From assembly GCA_040394775.1 (NCBI GenBank), contig JBEBRN010000124.1, forward strand, positions 1 through 5,820: a stretch of 5,820 nucleotides of DNA, in the 5' to 3' direction. Each line of letters starts with the position of its first letter. Position 1 is the first letter of the stretch. This DNA is from 40-80 sp040394775 (GTDB lineage: Bacteria; Bacteroidota; Bacteroidia; Flavobacteriales_D; Crocinitomicaceae). Positions 1 through 5,771 of the stretch are shown here, in pieces. The notes below the pieces were generated by a model that was not told the origin of the DNA, made no database searches, and worked only from the letters and a program-made list of their open reading frames with translations. The position numbers and the translations under genes were made by a program.

Positions 1-33
1 ATCAAAATGAAATGAAGACAGTGCGAATAGTAA

Positions 34-160
34 AATAAAATCTGGTCGCTTCGACAAGTTCATCAACCGACTACCTTAAATGGATTGAGAGTAATCGGCC
101 TTTCTTTTTTTACATCGCTTAAAAAAAGAAACAAAAAAAGCTAGTCGCCAGATTTTTATT
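34..160. repeat. large imperfect palindrome with nested hairpins (MITE/REP-like)
   Basis: Outer arms are aataaaatctgg (34-45) and its inverted partner ccagatttttatt (148-160), complementary except for one extra A. Inside are two further hairpins: ccgactac/gtaatcgg (68-75 with 91-98, fully paired as minus-strand RNA if one G-U pair is allowed) and a perfect 12-bp A/T stem (101-112 with 120-131). Together they give a three-branch structure about 127 bp long. Such a shape is typical of small non-autonomous palindromic repeats. No target-site duplication is evident, so a MITE is only one reading. Confidence 0.55.
101..131. repeat. perfect 12-bp A/T hairpin
   Basis: tttcttttttta (101-112) and taaaaaaagaaa (120-131) are exact reverse complements separated by the 7-nt loop catcgct. 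The stem contains a single G-C pair, so it is unlikely to be a strong intrinsic terminator by itself, although the U/A-rich arms could help termination in either direction. It is an internal branch of the larger palindrome at 34-160. Confidence 0.55.
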
Positions 161-362
161 CATTCTAAAATCTTGTAAAAGTTGACCTCTTCGGTGATTT
201 CCTTCACTCCGTTTCGGAACTTCCTCGAGGTGCCCAACTTTTACTGCCATTTTATTCACTCGAAAAATATGCGACGTCCCACCACGATTGACATTCTCGA
301 AGAAATAAACACTTACTTATCGCAGTCTGAGTTGGGTAGTTGTACGAAGACATGGTGCTGGA

Positions 363-833
363 TTGGAAAATAACCACAAAAACATTGTTAACGTACTTAG
401 AAAAACAATTGATACCATTCACAAATTTCATCCCAATCATATTTGTCCCGTTAACATTGTTTCTGATGGTGGTGCTGAAAACAAAGCTAAACCTATCAAA
501 GAATTACTCCAAAACAATAATCGACCACCTCTAAAGCATTTAATTGCACTGAAGGATATTGCTTTTTCAAACTCACCTATTGAAGCGGTCAACAAAATCT
601 ATAAACGATATCTCCGAGTTTGCAAACCAAAAACATACAACGAACTGATCACAATTACAGAATTATTTATTCATGATTATAATAGGATTCGTCCTCATGG
701 TTCATTAAAAGGCTTAACTCCTTTTCAAGCGTATACAAACGTACAAGCTCCCGATTACAAACAAAACATTCAAAGAGCGCGTGAAAATAGAATTGCTTTC
801 AATACCAAAAACCGTTGTTTATTCTCCTGCTAA
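363..833 (+). pseudogene. DDE (rve/IS3-like) transposase, C-terminal remnant
   Basis: This is the C-terminal part of an integrase-core transposase. Visible family features are the second catalytic aspartate in 'VNIVSDGGAEN' (D35 of the open frame), the catalytic glutamate in 'NSPIEAVNK' (E74, 38 residues later), and the closing motif 'DYNRIRPHGSLKGLTPFQAY' typical of rve transposases of the IS3/IS481 type. The first catalytic aspartate, the RNase H fold strands around it and the N-terminal helix-turn-helix are absent. The first usable codon is TTG at 363, which is the edge of conserved sequence rather than a true start. Just upstream the +1 frame reads 'MVLDWK', which resembles the segment normally preceding this point, so a frameshift near 363-370 as well as a 5' deletion is possible. 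The remnant should be inactive. No terminal inverted repeats could be assigned to it. Confidence 0.8.
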
Positions 834-1040
834 ATAGCTTTGACACCATTCATATTTCTCAAAATCATCCATGAAGTTGAGAGGTTTTTAGTATTTAATA
901 GTCATTGTAAACATTGATTATCAATAGTATTTATATCATATTCCATTCCTAGATAAATCAAGCTCTTCTATTGCCAAGAAAAAATACATTGGCCTACTTT
1001 TTGAACGAGATATCTTTATAAATTATTGATTTTTAGAATT

Positions 1041-1087
1041 CTACGATAGAACGGAGTCTTTAGCATAGAAAAATGATAGATGTTGCG
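1041..1087. repeat. direct repeat, copy 1
   Basis: First copy of a repeat whose 41-bp core (1047-1087) runs from tagaacggagtc to gatagatgttgcg. It is identical to copy 2 over the core and also shares the preceding 'ctacg' with it, differing by one base at 1046 (a versus g). Copies 1 and 2 are separated by 15 bp, a 62-bp period. Confidence 0.9.
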
Positions 1088-1102
1088 ATGAAATTCAATA
1101 AA

Positions 1103-1149
1103 CTACGGTAGAACGGAGTCTTTAGCATAGAAAAATGATAGATGTTGCG
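1103..1149. repeat. direct repeat, copy 2
   Basis: Second copy; the 41-bp core is 1109-1149. It is followed at once by the GC-richer tract beginning 'gggcttctcgct', which does not follow copies 1 or 3. The repeat therefore ends exactly where the neighbouring sequences diverge, which supports the 3' boundary at 'gttgcg'. Confidence 0.9.
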
Positions 1150-1265
1150 GGGCTTCTCGCTTTCGTCTCGTGGGCGTTGCGCCTTGTGGTGGTTCGCTTT
1201 GGCTTTCTGCTCCTGCTCCTGTTCAGCTTGCTTTGTTTTAGCGGTTCTGTCATCCGCTTTTTATT
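1147..1265. other. GC-richer tract after repeat copy 2
   Basis: This patch is clearly richer in G+C than the AT-rich DNA around it. On the minus strand it is open in more than one frame. One of these is a 43-codon ATG frame (1253 down to 1122) encoding a very Arg/Lys/Ser/Thr-rich peptide that runs into the direct repeat. Biased composition, lack of any recognisable domain and dependence on repeat sequence for its C-terminus argue against a gene. It more likely belongs, with the adjacent repeat, to a dispersed extragenic element. Confidence 0.45.
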
Positions 1266-1266
1266 G
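1240..1266 (+). terminator. weak terminator-like hairpin
   Basis: agcgg (1240-1244) and ccgct (1254-1258) form a 5-bp GC-rich stem with a 9-nt loop, followed by ttttatt. This is the layout of an intrinsic terminator on the plus strand, but the stem is short and no intact plus-strand gene ends nearby, so it may be chance or part of the GC-richer tract. Confidence 0.25.
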
Positions 1267-1644
1267 AGTTGTTTAAGGTTGTATTATTTAGTTTTTATGA
1301 GTTGATTTAATCGGATTTTAAACAATGTTTAAAGTTCTGCTTTTTGTTATGTATGAATAACTTTTTATACTTTTAAAATAGTCTGATTACTAAACTATTT
1401 ACTACATTTTTAAACTTTTAAAACGGCTTTTTAGGTTTTTTATAGTTTTAAATTTCGGGGCTTTTTTTTGACTAAATAAGTGAATCGCTTTTTAATTATA
1501 CAGCTCTTTTAATAATGCTTTTTTGAAATTCTCAAACCCCACTTAAACACCTGTATTTAGGGGAGATAGAGGGAAAGGTGAAAATAGTAAGGTATTGATT
1601 ATAAGCTTGTTGTATTGTTAATAAGTTTTTTTGATATTAAGAAG

Positions 1645-1685
1645 TAGAACTGAGTCTTTAGTATAGAAAAATGATAGATGTTGCG
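1645..1685. repeat. direct repeat, copy 3
   Basis: Third copy of the 41-bp core in the same orientation, with two C-to-T differences from copies 1 and 2 (tagaacTgag and agTatag). It starts about 495 bp after copy 2 ends and finishes 23 bp before the stop codon of the last RHS-cluster gene, so it marks the downstream edge of that cluster. Confidence 0.88.
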
Positions 1686-1687
1686 AC

Positions 1688-1721
1688 GGGAGTAGATAAT
1701 TGCATATACTACCTACCTCCC
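1688..1721 (-). terminator. inverted repeat over the stop codon of the last gene
   Basis: gggagtag (1688-1695) pairs with cta...ctccc (1713-1721) with a single bulged base, giving an 8-bp stem and a loop of about 17 nt. It overlaps the TAG stop (1709-1711) of the minus-strand membrane-protein gene. On the minus strand no U-run follows directly, though 'tcatttttct' lies further on inside repeat copy 3. It may act as a 3'-end stabiliser or weak terminator for the four-gene cluster. Confidence 0.3.
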
Positions 1722-2017
1722 CAATTGTATTCTCGAATACAGGTACCATTTCTATATTGTTTTATCCAATAAGAATCTTTGCTTTTATACAAAGAATCCC
1801 CTATATTAAATTCTTCATTACTAAGGGTTGTTTCGTAAAGCTTTCCATTTACTCGAACTTTCTGATATCTTTTAGAATCATATTTTATTTCAGTAATTGT
1901 ACCTTTTATTAAATTTTCATAAATTTTATTCTTAATATACAATGATTTAACAATAAAAAATGTAATTGTAATTAGAACCAATCCCCACAACAAACGATTT
2001 ATTTTAGTCATTTGCAT
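1709..2017 (-). CDS. small single-pass membrane protein, candidate immunity protein 2
   Basis: A 102-residue protein with one hydrophobic helix near the N-terminus (about residues 9-28, 'LLWGLVLITITFFIVKSLYI'), then a soluble domain of about 70 residues rich in predicted beta strands, with 'GTITEIKYDSKRYQKVRVNG' and a 'GDSLYK' turn. Basic residues (K5, R8) before the helix suggest the soluble part is exported, by the positive-inside rule. I do not recognise a named family. The ATG lies inside the preceding gene, overlapping it by 14 bp, and a second in-frame ATG two codons later overlaps the stop itself, so the two genes are probably translationally coupled. A small gene fused this closely behind an RHS tip is the usual position of the cognate immunity gene, so that is the inferred role. 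The alternative is a cargo membrane protein unrelated to immunity. Confidence 0.7.
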   Translation of the reverse strand: MQMTKINRLLWGLVLITITFFIVKSLYIKNKIYENLIKGTITEIKYDSKRYQKVRVNGKLYETTLSNEEFNIGDSLYKSKDSYWIKQYRNGTCIREYNWGGR

Positions 2018-3065
2018 CTGTTTTTTTCTCTAAATACTCCGTTTTTGTAACTTCGGCTGACGACCCTCCAGAAAGTCCCAACCCTAAAGAAATTCCACTC
2101 CATCCAGGGGTATAATCATCTTTTAGTGAAGTCCATGTCCCACCTCCTAATATAACGTCGCCGCTGACCTGATATCCTATGCCACCAAAATCTTTCTTCA
2201 TATTATTTTTATTACCATTATAGTACCCTGCAAAAATATTAAAACTCAAATTTGCCTCTAAACCAAGACCAGCCGTTTTAACATGAATCCCATGAAAACC
2301 AGCATTAGGTCCACTTGTAAATAAGACAAAACCAACATTCGTAGTCCCTCCCGGTCCGGCATGTGCTCCAGTTCCTACAGTCACACCTACTGCGTCTGGA
2401 ACAACAACGTCAAACATCTCTTGAGCAATAGGATTTGAATATTCAAAAGCACTAACGTAAGGCGAATGAACTTCTCTGTTTATTGGTATTTTAGGTTTAT
2501 TATTTCTTAAAGCGTAGGCAATATCATCTTCTGTAATTACAGAAGTGTTTTTCCATTGCTTATCTTTCCATACTTGTTTTTCAATATTTCCATGCCCATC
2601 ATAATCATCTACACGATTATAGTCACCAACTAAACTTTTGTCTGTGTAAGTATGTGAATAGGTCATTTCATTTTTCTTTGTAGCAGAACTATATGCCCAA
2701 TTGTACACTTCCACTTTCTCTAATCCTTCCAACTCAACCGCATTAATCACTACATTTTCACTAAATGCATACGGGCTATTCCATGGATATTTCGCACTCA
2801 ACGGGTCCACAGCAAAGAATCTTCCTAGTCTCGTATCGTGCATTCGATAAGTATAGTTATATGAGTTTCCTTTTCCCTTAATCTCATCATCCTTTTCTTG
2901 CGCTTGAAAGGCGTAGCGATAGTCACATGATTTCGCAGAAGAAATTCTTATTCTAGTGTTCATTTTATTAGTTTTAACACCTTCAATATATCGAAGTGTT
3001 CTTTTCACTTTTGTCTCGGGAGTAGCGGTAGCAGTCTCGTTAATACATAGTCGGAATAGGCTCAT
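2004..3065 (-). CDS. orphan RHS tip: partial RHS core plus C-terminal toxin-like domain
   Basis: A 353-residue product with three parts. Residues 1-48 match nothing I recognise and their first codons overlap the upstream gene. Residues 49-116 are the end of a Bacteroidetes RHS core: 'YRYAFQAQEKDDEIKGKGNS', 'DTRLGRFFAVDP', 'PWNSPYAFSENVVI' and 'ELEGLE'. Residues 117-353 are a variable domain. From about residue 220 it becomes very glycine-rich with alternating hydrophobic strands ('VGVTVGTGAHAGPGG', 'GWSGISLGLGLSGGSS'), suggesting an all-beta, possibly barrel- or membrane-inserting fold; that is inference. The YD-repeat shell is missing, so it cannot be a full RHS effector. This is the form of a displaced tip retained behind a complete RHS gene. 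It lacks its own evident promoter. Start is uncertain: the ATG at 3065 maximises length and allows coupling, but M35 (2963) is an alternative. Its partner is probably the overlapping membrane protein downstream. Confidence 0.75.
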   Translation of the reverse strand: MSLFRLCINETATATPETKVKRTLRYIEGVKTNKMNTRIRISSAKSCDYRYAFQAQEKDDEIKGKGNSYNYTYRMHDTRLGRFFAVDPLSAKYPWNSPYAFSENVVINAVELEGLEKVEVYNWAYSSATKKNEMTYSHTYTDKSLVGDYNRVDDYDGHGNIEKQVWKDKQWKNTSVITEDDIAYALRNNKPKIPINREVHSPYVSAFEYSNPIAQEMFDVVVPDAVGVTVGTGAHAGPGGTTNVGFVLFTSGPNAGFHGIHVKTAGLGLEANLSFNIFAGYYNGNKNNMKKDFGGIGYQVSGDVILGGGTWTSLKDDYTPGWSGISLGLGLSGGSSAEVTKTEYLEKKTDAND

Positions 3066-3495
3066 TTAATATATTTAAAATAAAATTAGGGTCTTCTATT
3101 ATTTGACAAATTGATTTTTTAAATTTTTCATCTTTTGCTATATAGAATTCAGTCTCATCAATATTTTTAAAATAAATAACGAGTATTACATCAGATTTAT
3201 CCAAATACACAAAATAATGACTTTTTCCCTTTTTCCAATTTTGCTCACTTATGGTACTTGTGATTTGTTTACTTTTGTATTTAGAATTTGATTTAGTTTT
3301 CCCCGAATCCATGGAAATTTGACAAAAGGAATAAACTTCTTGTTCAGAGCTGTACAATTTATTGATTGTTGTACAATTTATCATTCTTTCATCAACAAAT
3401 CCTTTTATATATTGAATGTGACCTTTCTTAATTCCCTCAGAGCAAGAGATTAAGAAAAAAAGCAAACAAAACCATGTAAACCAAACTCTTTTCAT
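3040..3495 (-). CDS. small lipoprotein, candidate immunity protein 1
   Basis: A 151-residue protein with a clear lipoprotein signal: basic 'MKR', a hydrophobic stretch, and a lipobox 'LISC' with the lipidated cysteine at position 18, followed by S19. The mature part (about 133 residues) is Lys-rich, with three cysteines (C41, C58 and one near 130) and mixed strands such as 'HYFVYLDKSDVILVIYFKNI'. I recognise no family. It starts 4 nt after the stop of the large RHS gene, the usual place for a cognate immunity gene, so I infer it protects against the tip of that RHS protein from the periplasmic side of a membrane. Lipid anchoring would fit a target that acts in the periplasm or at the envelope. 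Its 3' end overlaps the orphan RHS tip by 26 bp. It is AT-richer than the RHS core upstream, like the tip. Confidence 0.75.
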   Translation of the reverse strand: MKRVWFTWFCLLFFLISCSEGIKKGHIQYIKGFVDERMINCTTINKLYSSEQEVYSFCQISMDSGKTKSNSKYKSKQITSTISEQNWKKGKSHYFVYLDKSDVILVIYFKNIDETEFYIAKDEKFKKSICQIIEDPNFILNILNEPIPTMY

Positions 3496-3499
3496 GATA

Positions 3500-5731
3500 T
3501 CAAAGTCCTGATGAATTCCACATTGCCTTCCATATTACTTTATCTGAATAACCCAGCTTCCATTTCGTAGAAATAGACTTTAACGTTTCAAAAGCTTGGT
3601 CAGGCCATAGAACATTTTTTGTTCCATTATTTTTTTCATATTCATTTCTTACATGTTTATGCTGATAATGATTTTCTAAACCACCTGCTCTTTGTTTATC
3701 TGCACTGGTCATATTTGAACTATTTAAGAAATTATCATCTAAAAAATCTTCTGTATCTAATGCAACGTGGATAAAACTCTCGTGAAAGATTGTAACAATT
3801 GAATTAAATCCCCAATTATCTGTTTGCCAACCTTTACCTTTATGTAGGTAAACTTTTACAGTCATTCCAACAGTTTTTATTACTCCATTCTCACCTTCTT
3901 CTTTTATTTCTGAAAATGTTCTACCACCTCCAGACTTACCTTTAACTTCATCGCTTATAAATATTAAGTCTATATTTTTCTCATGATATTTACCATCTTC
4001 ATTAAAGGTTACTCCTGCAATAGTTTGTCCCTTTTTAGCATAATCTGCTAAAAAACTCTTTCCTTCTTTTGTATTAACCATTTCTTCCATTGCTTTCATT
4101 TTAGTTCCATTATCTGTAAAGCTTTTATCTAACCCTATTGAATCACCTAATATGTCATTAAAAATTATAGGATCATTATTCATAGAGCAATATGGAGATT
4201 GCCAAGGTGTTGAACTAGCTTTTGGGTCAATGCTTAACCATCTACCAAGACGTGGGTCAAGTTGTCTAAAGAAAGTTGTGTAGCTGTTTCCTTTACCCTT
4301 AACTTGGCCATCCTTCTCTGAGCCCTGATATCCATAACGATAACTACTATCACTATCAAAATTTCTACCACTTAACATTACACCAAATGGTGAGTAATCT
4401 TGAGAGTTTTTAATATCCGCCATCCAATAATCTACATTGCCGTTTCCATCATCGTGGGGTATCGGCTTGTCGGAGAGCACTGTCAATACATTCCCTAAGT
4501 GGTTCGAGAATTCATACCGCTTGTTTCCAAGCGTATGAATAAAGTTGGATGTATCCGTATTTGTATATGCTGAACCGAGTACATTGACAGAATCTTTCAA
4601 CATTCCAAGACGCGAACTTCCATAGATCATCTTCTCTCGCTGTGAATAAGTGAGCGAAGAATTTGTAGCATCTATGATCATTTCGTAAGTTGTCATCGTG
4701 TTTCCTTGAGCATCTAAAATATAATACGTCGAAGAAAGCAAGTTATCATTCGCATCGTAAACATGCTTTGCCGTTCGTCGACCCATCGGATCGTAGTCGA
4801 AAGATAAGTTATTTTTTTGAGAAGTACCTTCTCTTCCAATATATTTAACTTTTCCATCCACTCTCCAAATAATGGTGTCAATCTCTTCTTGCTTATCTTT
4901 TGTCAGCCTTCCTTCACCATCGTAGGAATAATTATTAGCTGAATTGATCGTGTTCACATTGTTGTCAAACGCACCCATATCGTCGATATCGTCGCTGTAC
5001 AAGGAAGAACTCACATTATCATTGACCGTATAAAGACGGTTGCGTAACAATCTTCCAGCGTAGTTTTTCTCGTATTGATAACGCAAGGAATCGATTCGAG
5101 TACCTATACTATCGTGACGAATTTGCGTCAAGATATTGCCATTGGCATCGTAGCTAAAGGCGTTGAAATATTTGTTATCATACGTTCCTGTATTGCCCCA
5201 AGAGTTGGCACCTAAATCAACATTGATGAAACTCTTACTATGTGCCAATCGATTCAATTGGTCGTATTGATACGCATTTCCAAGTGCTAGTACTTCACGG
5301 GTATCGGGTTTTGTGATGGTGGTCACCATACGTCCAATGTTTCCATTATAAAGTTGCGCACCATTATTATGCACATCACTTCCTGTTTGGTCAGCAATAA
5401 AACTAGACGAAGCGGAAGCAATCGGCTTGTAGTCATTATCGTTGTAATGGAGCGAGAAGCTGAAGGCATCCCGTCCTACTAATTCATTCGCACCTGTCAA
5501 AGCCCCATCTTTTCCTGGGTCTCTGTCTGCTTGAAGCGTGTTAGAGTTTACACCCTTAATCCAACCTTGAGCGGTATAGACATAATCAACTCCTTGCACT
5601 TTCTCGTTTCCAACTTCAACACGTGCCAGTGGTCCATGTTTGTAGTACTGATAGGATGCATCTTTTTCCCAGAAAGGAGACACAAGCGGCTCGTTTTGAG
5701 CGGCTGCCATACCGTGTGCCGGATTGGTCAT
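3500..5731 (-). CDS. RHS/YD-repeat protein, 5'-truncated, with variable C-terminal domain
   Basis: 743 residues visible. Residues about 25-65 carry the Bacteroidetes RHS blocks 'YYKHGPLARVEVG' and 'VQGVDYVYTAQGWIKGVN'. YD-type repeats follow near 155 ('YDQLNRL'), 190 ('YDANGNILTQ'), 268 ('YDGEGRLTKD') and 310 ('YDPMGRRTAKHVYDANDN'). The RHS-associated core closes at about 464-529 ('YRYGYQGSEKDG', 'DPRLGRWLSIDP', 'PWQSPY'). The shell would enclose the C-terminal domain. Residues about 530-743 are the variable tip, with 'FHESFIHVALD' (H650, E651, H655) and 'HYQHKHVRNEY' (H688, H691, H693), suggesting a metal-dependent enzyme. The spacing is HExxxH, not the classical HExxH, so a peptidase is only a guess. 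Full-length relatives usually exceed 1000 residues; here an in-frame TGA lies 15 codons before the ATG at 5731, with no N-terminal secretion domain or signal peptide. The tip and last core segment are AT-richer than the shell. Confidence 0.85.
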   Translation of the reverse strand: MTNPAHGMAAAQNEPLVSPFWEKDASYQYYKHGPLARVEVGNEKVQGVDYVYTAQGWIKGVNSNTLQADRDPGKDGALTGANELVGRDAFSFSLHYNDNDYKPIASASSSFIADQTGSDVHNNGAQLYNGNIGRMVTTITKPDTREVLALGNAYQYDQLNRLAHSKSFINVDLGANSWGNTGTYDNKYFNAFSYDANGNILTQIRHDSIGTRIDSLRYQYEKNYAGRLLRNRLYTVNDNVSSSLYSDDIDDMGAFDNNVNTINSANNYSYDGEGRLTKDKQEEIDTIIWRVDGKVKYIGREGTSQKNNLSFDYDPMGRRTAKHVYDANDNLLSSTYYILDAQGNTMTTYEMIIDATNSSLTYSQREKMIYGSSRLGMLKDSVNVLGSAYTNTDTSNFIHTLGNKRYEFSNHLGNVLTVLSDKPIPHDDGNGNVDYWMADIKNSQDYSPFGVMLSGRNFDSDSSYRYGYQGSEKDGQVKGKGNSYTTFFRQLDPRLGRWLSIDPKASSTPWQSPYCSMNNDPIIFNDILGDSIGLDKSFTDNGTKMKAMEEMVNTKEGKSFLADYAKKGQTIAGVTFNEDGKYHEKNIDLIFISDEVKGKSGGGRTFSEIKEEGENGVIKTVGMTVKVYLHKGKGWQTDNWGFNSIVTIFHESFIHVALDTEDFLDDNFLNSSNMTSADKQRAGGLENHYQHKHVRNEYEKNNGTKNVLWPDQAFETLKSISTKWKLGYSDKVIWKAMWNSSGL

Positions 5732-5745
5732 CGGTGTTTGCTTGA

Positions 5746-5771
5746 CGACCAGATTTGATTTGATTTTATTT
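5746..5771. repeat. inverted copy of the left-edge 16-bp sequence, with 10-bp insertion
   Basis: On the minus strand this reads aaataaaatc + aaatcaaatc + tggtcg. Positions 33-48 on the plus strand read aaataaaatctggtcg, so the two match over all 16 bases apart from a 10-bp insertion made of two 'aaatc' units. It sits between the ATG of the truncated RHS gene and the possible gene tail at the right edge. A weaker 'tggtcgcg' follows at 5811-5818. It could be a terminal repeat of a mobile element or a recombination scar. Confidence 0.5.

Larger units (their letters stand above)
1..362. other. left non-coding region with repeat-like sequence
   Basis: No frame here gives a protein I recognise. 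The stretch contains the palindromic element at 34-160, then a segment (about 180-330) in which several overlapping frames are open for 40-60 codons but none has a plausible start, composition or family signature. Open frames on both strands over the same bases suggest a dispersed non-coding repeat or gene debris rather than a gene. Its right edge meets the truncated transposase near 340-363, so the 5' half of that gene has been lost or replaced by this sequence. A genome-wide search with this segment would show whether it is a multicopy element. Confidence 0.5.
834..1708. other. long intergenic region with repeats, no convincing gene
   Basis: About 870 bases between the transposase remnant (+) and the last gene of the RHS cluster (-), whose 3' ends face each other. 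It is very AT-rich except for a GC-richer patch at about 1147-1258. It holds three copies of a direct repeat (1041-1087, 1103-1149, 1645-1685) and a weak terminator-like hairpin. Positions 1262-1640 are AT-rich with frequent stops in all frames, and I see nothing recognisable there. Confidence 0.6.

Noticed and set aside
119..250. 43-residue minus-strand ATG frame running through the palindrome
   Set aside because: Its C-terminus is produced by the poly-A/T hairpin (ending in a run of phenylalanines), and two other frames are open across the same DNA; most likely an artefact of a dispersed repeat.
182..373. 63-codon plus-strand open frame
   Set aside because: No recognisable domain, no good start context, overlaps open frames on the other strand and ends across the transposase edge; looks like repeat or debris sequence.
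252..440. 62-codon minus-strand open frame
   Set aside because: Antisense to the start of the transposase remnant, with no family resemblance.
340..534. 64-codon plus-strand frame overlapping the transposase
   Set aside because: A shadow frame over clear transposase coding sequence; only its first few codons may be ancestral coding displaced by a frameshift.
1041..1149. integron attC sites
   Set aside because: The shared 'gttgcg' end does not match the GTTRRRY core, and no paired inverted core sites are visible.
1122..1253. 43-residue, highly basic minus-strand ORF
   Set aside because: Biased composition, no domain, and it terminates inside the direct repeat; better explained as an extragenic element.
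1041..1685. CRISPR array
   Set aside because: Only three repeats, with gaps of 15 and about 495 bp rather than regular spacers, and no cas genes in the window.
1700..1912. 70-codon plus-strand open frame
   Set aside because: Antisense to the 102-residue membrane protein, whose helix, overlap and context are more convincing.
3768..3784. classical HExxH zinc protease motif in tip 1
   Set aside because: The residues are H-E-S-F-I-H, one residue longer than HExxH, so the classical motif is absent; kept only as a possible divergent metal site.
5531..5758. 75-codon plus-strand open frame
   Set aside because: Antisense to well-conserved RHS sequence and without any recognisable feature.
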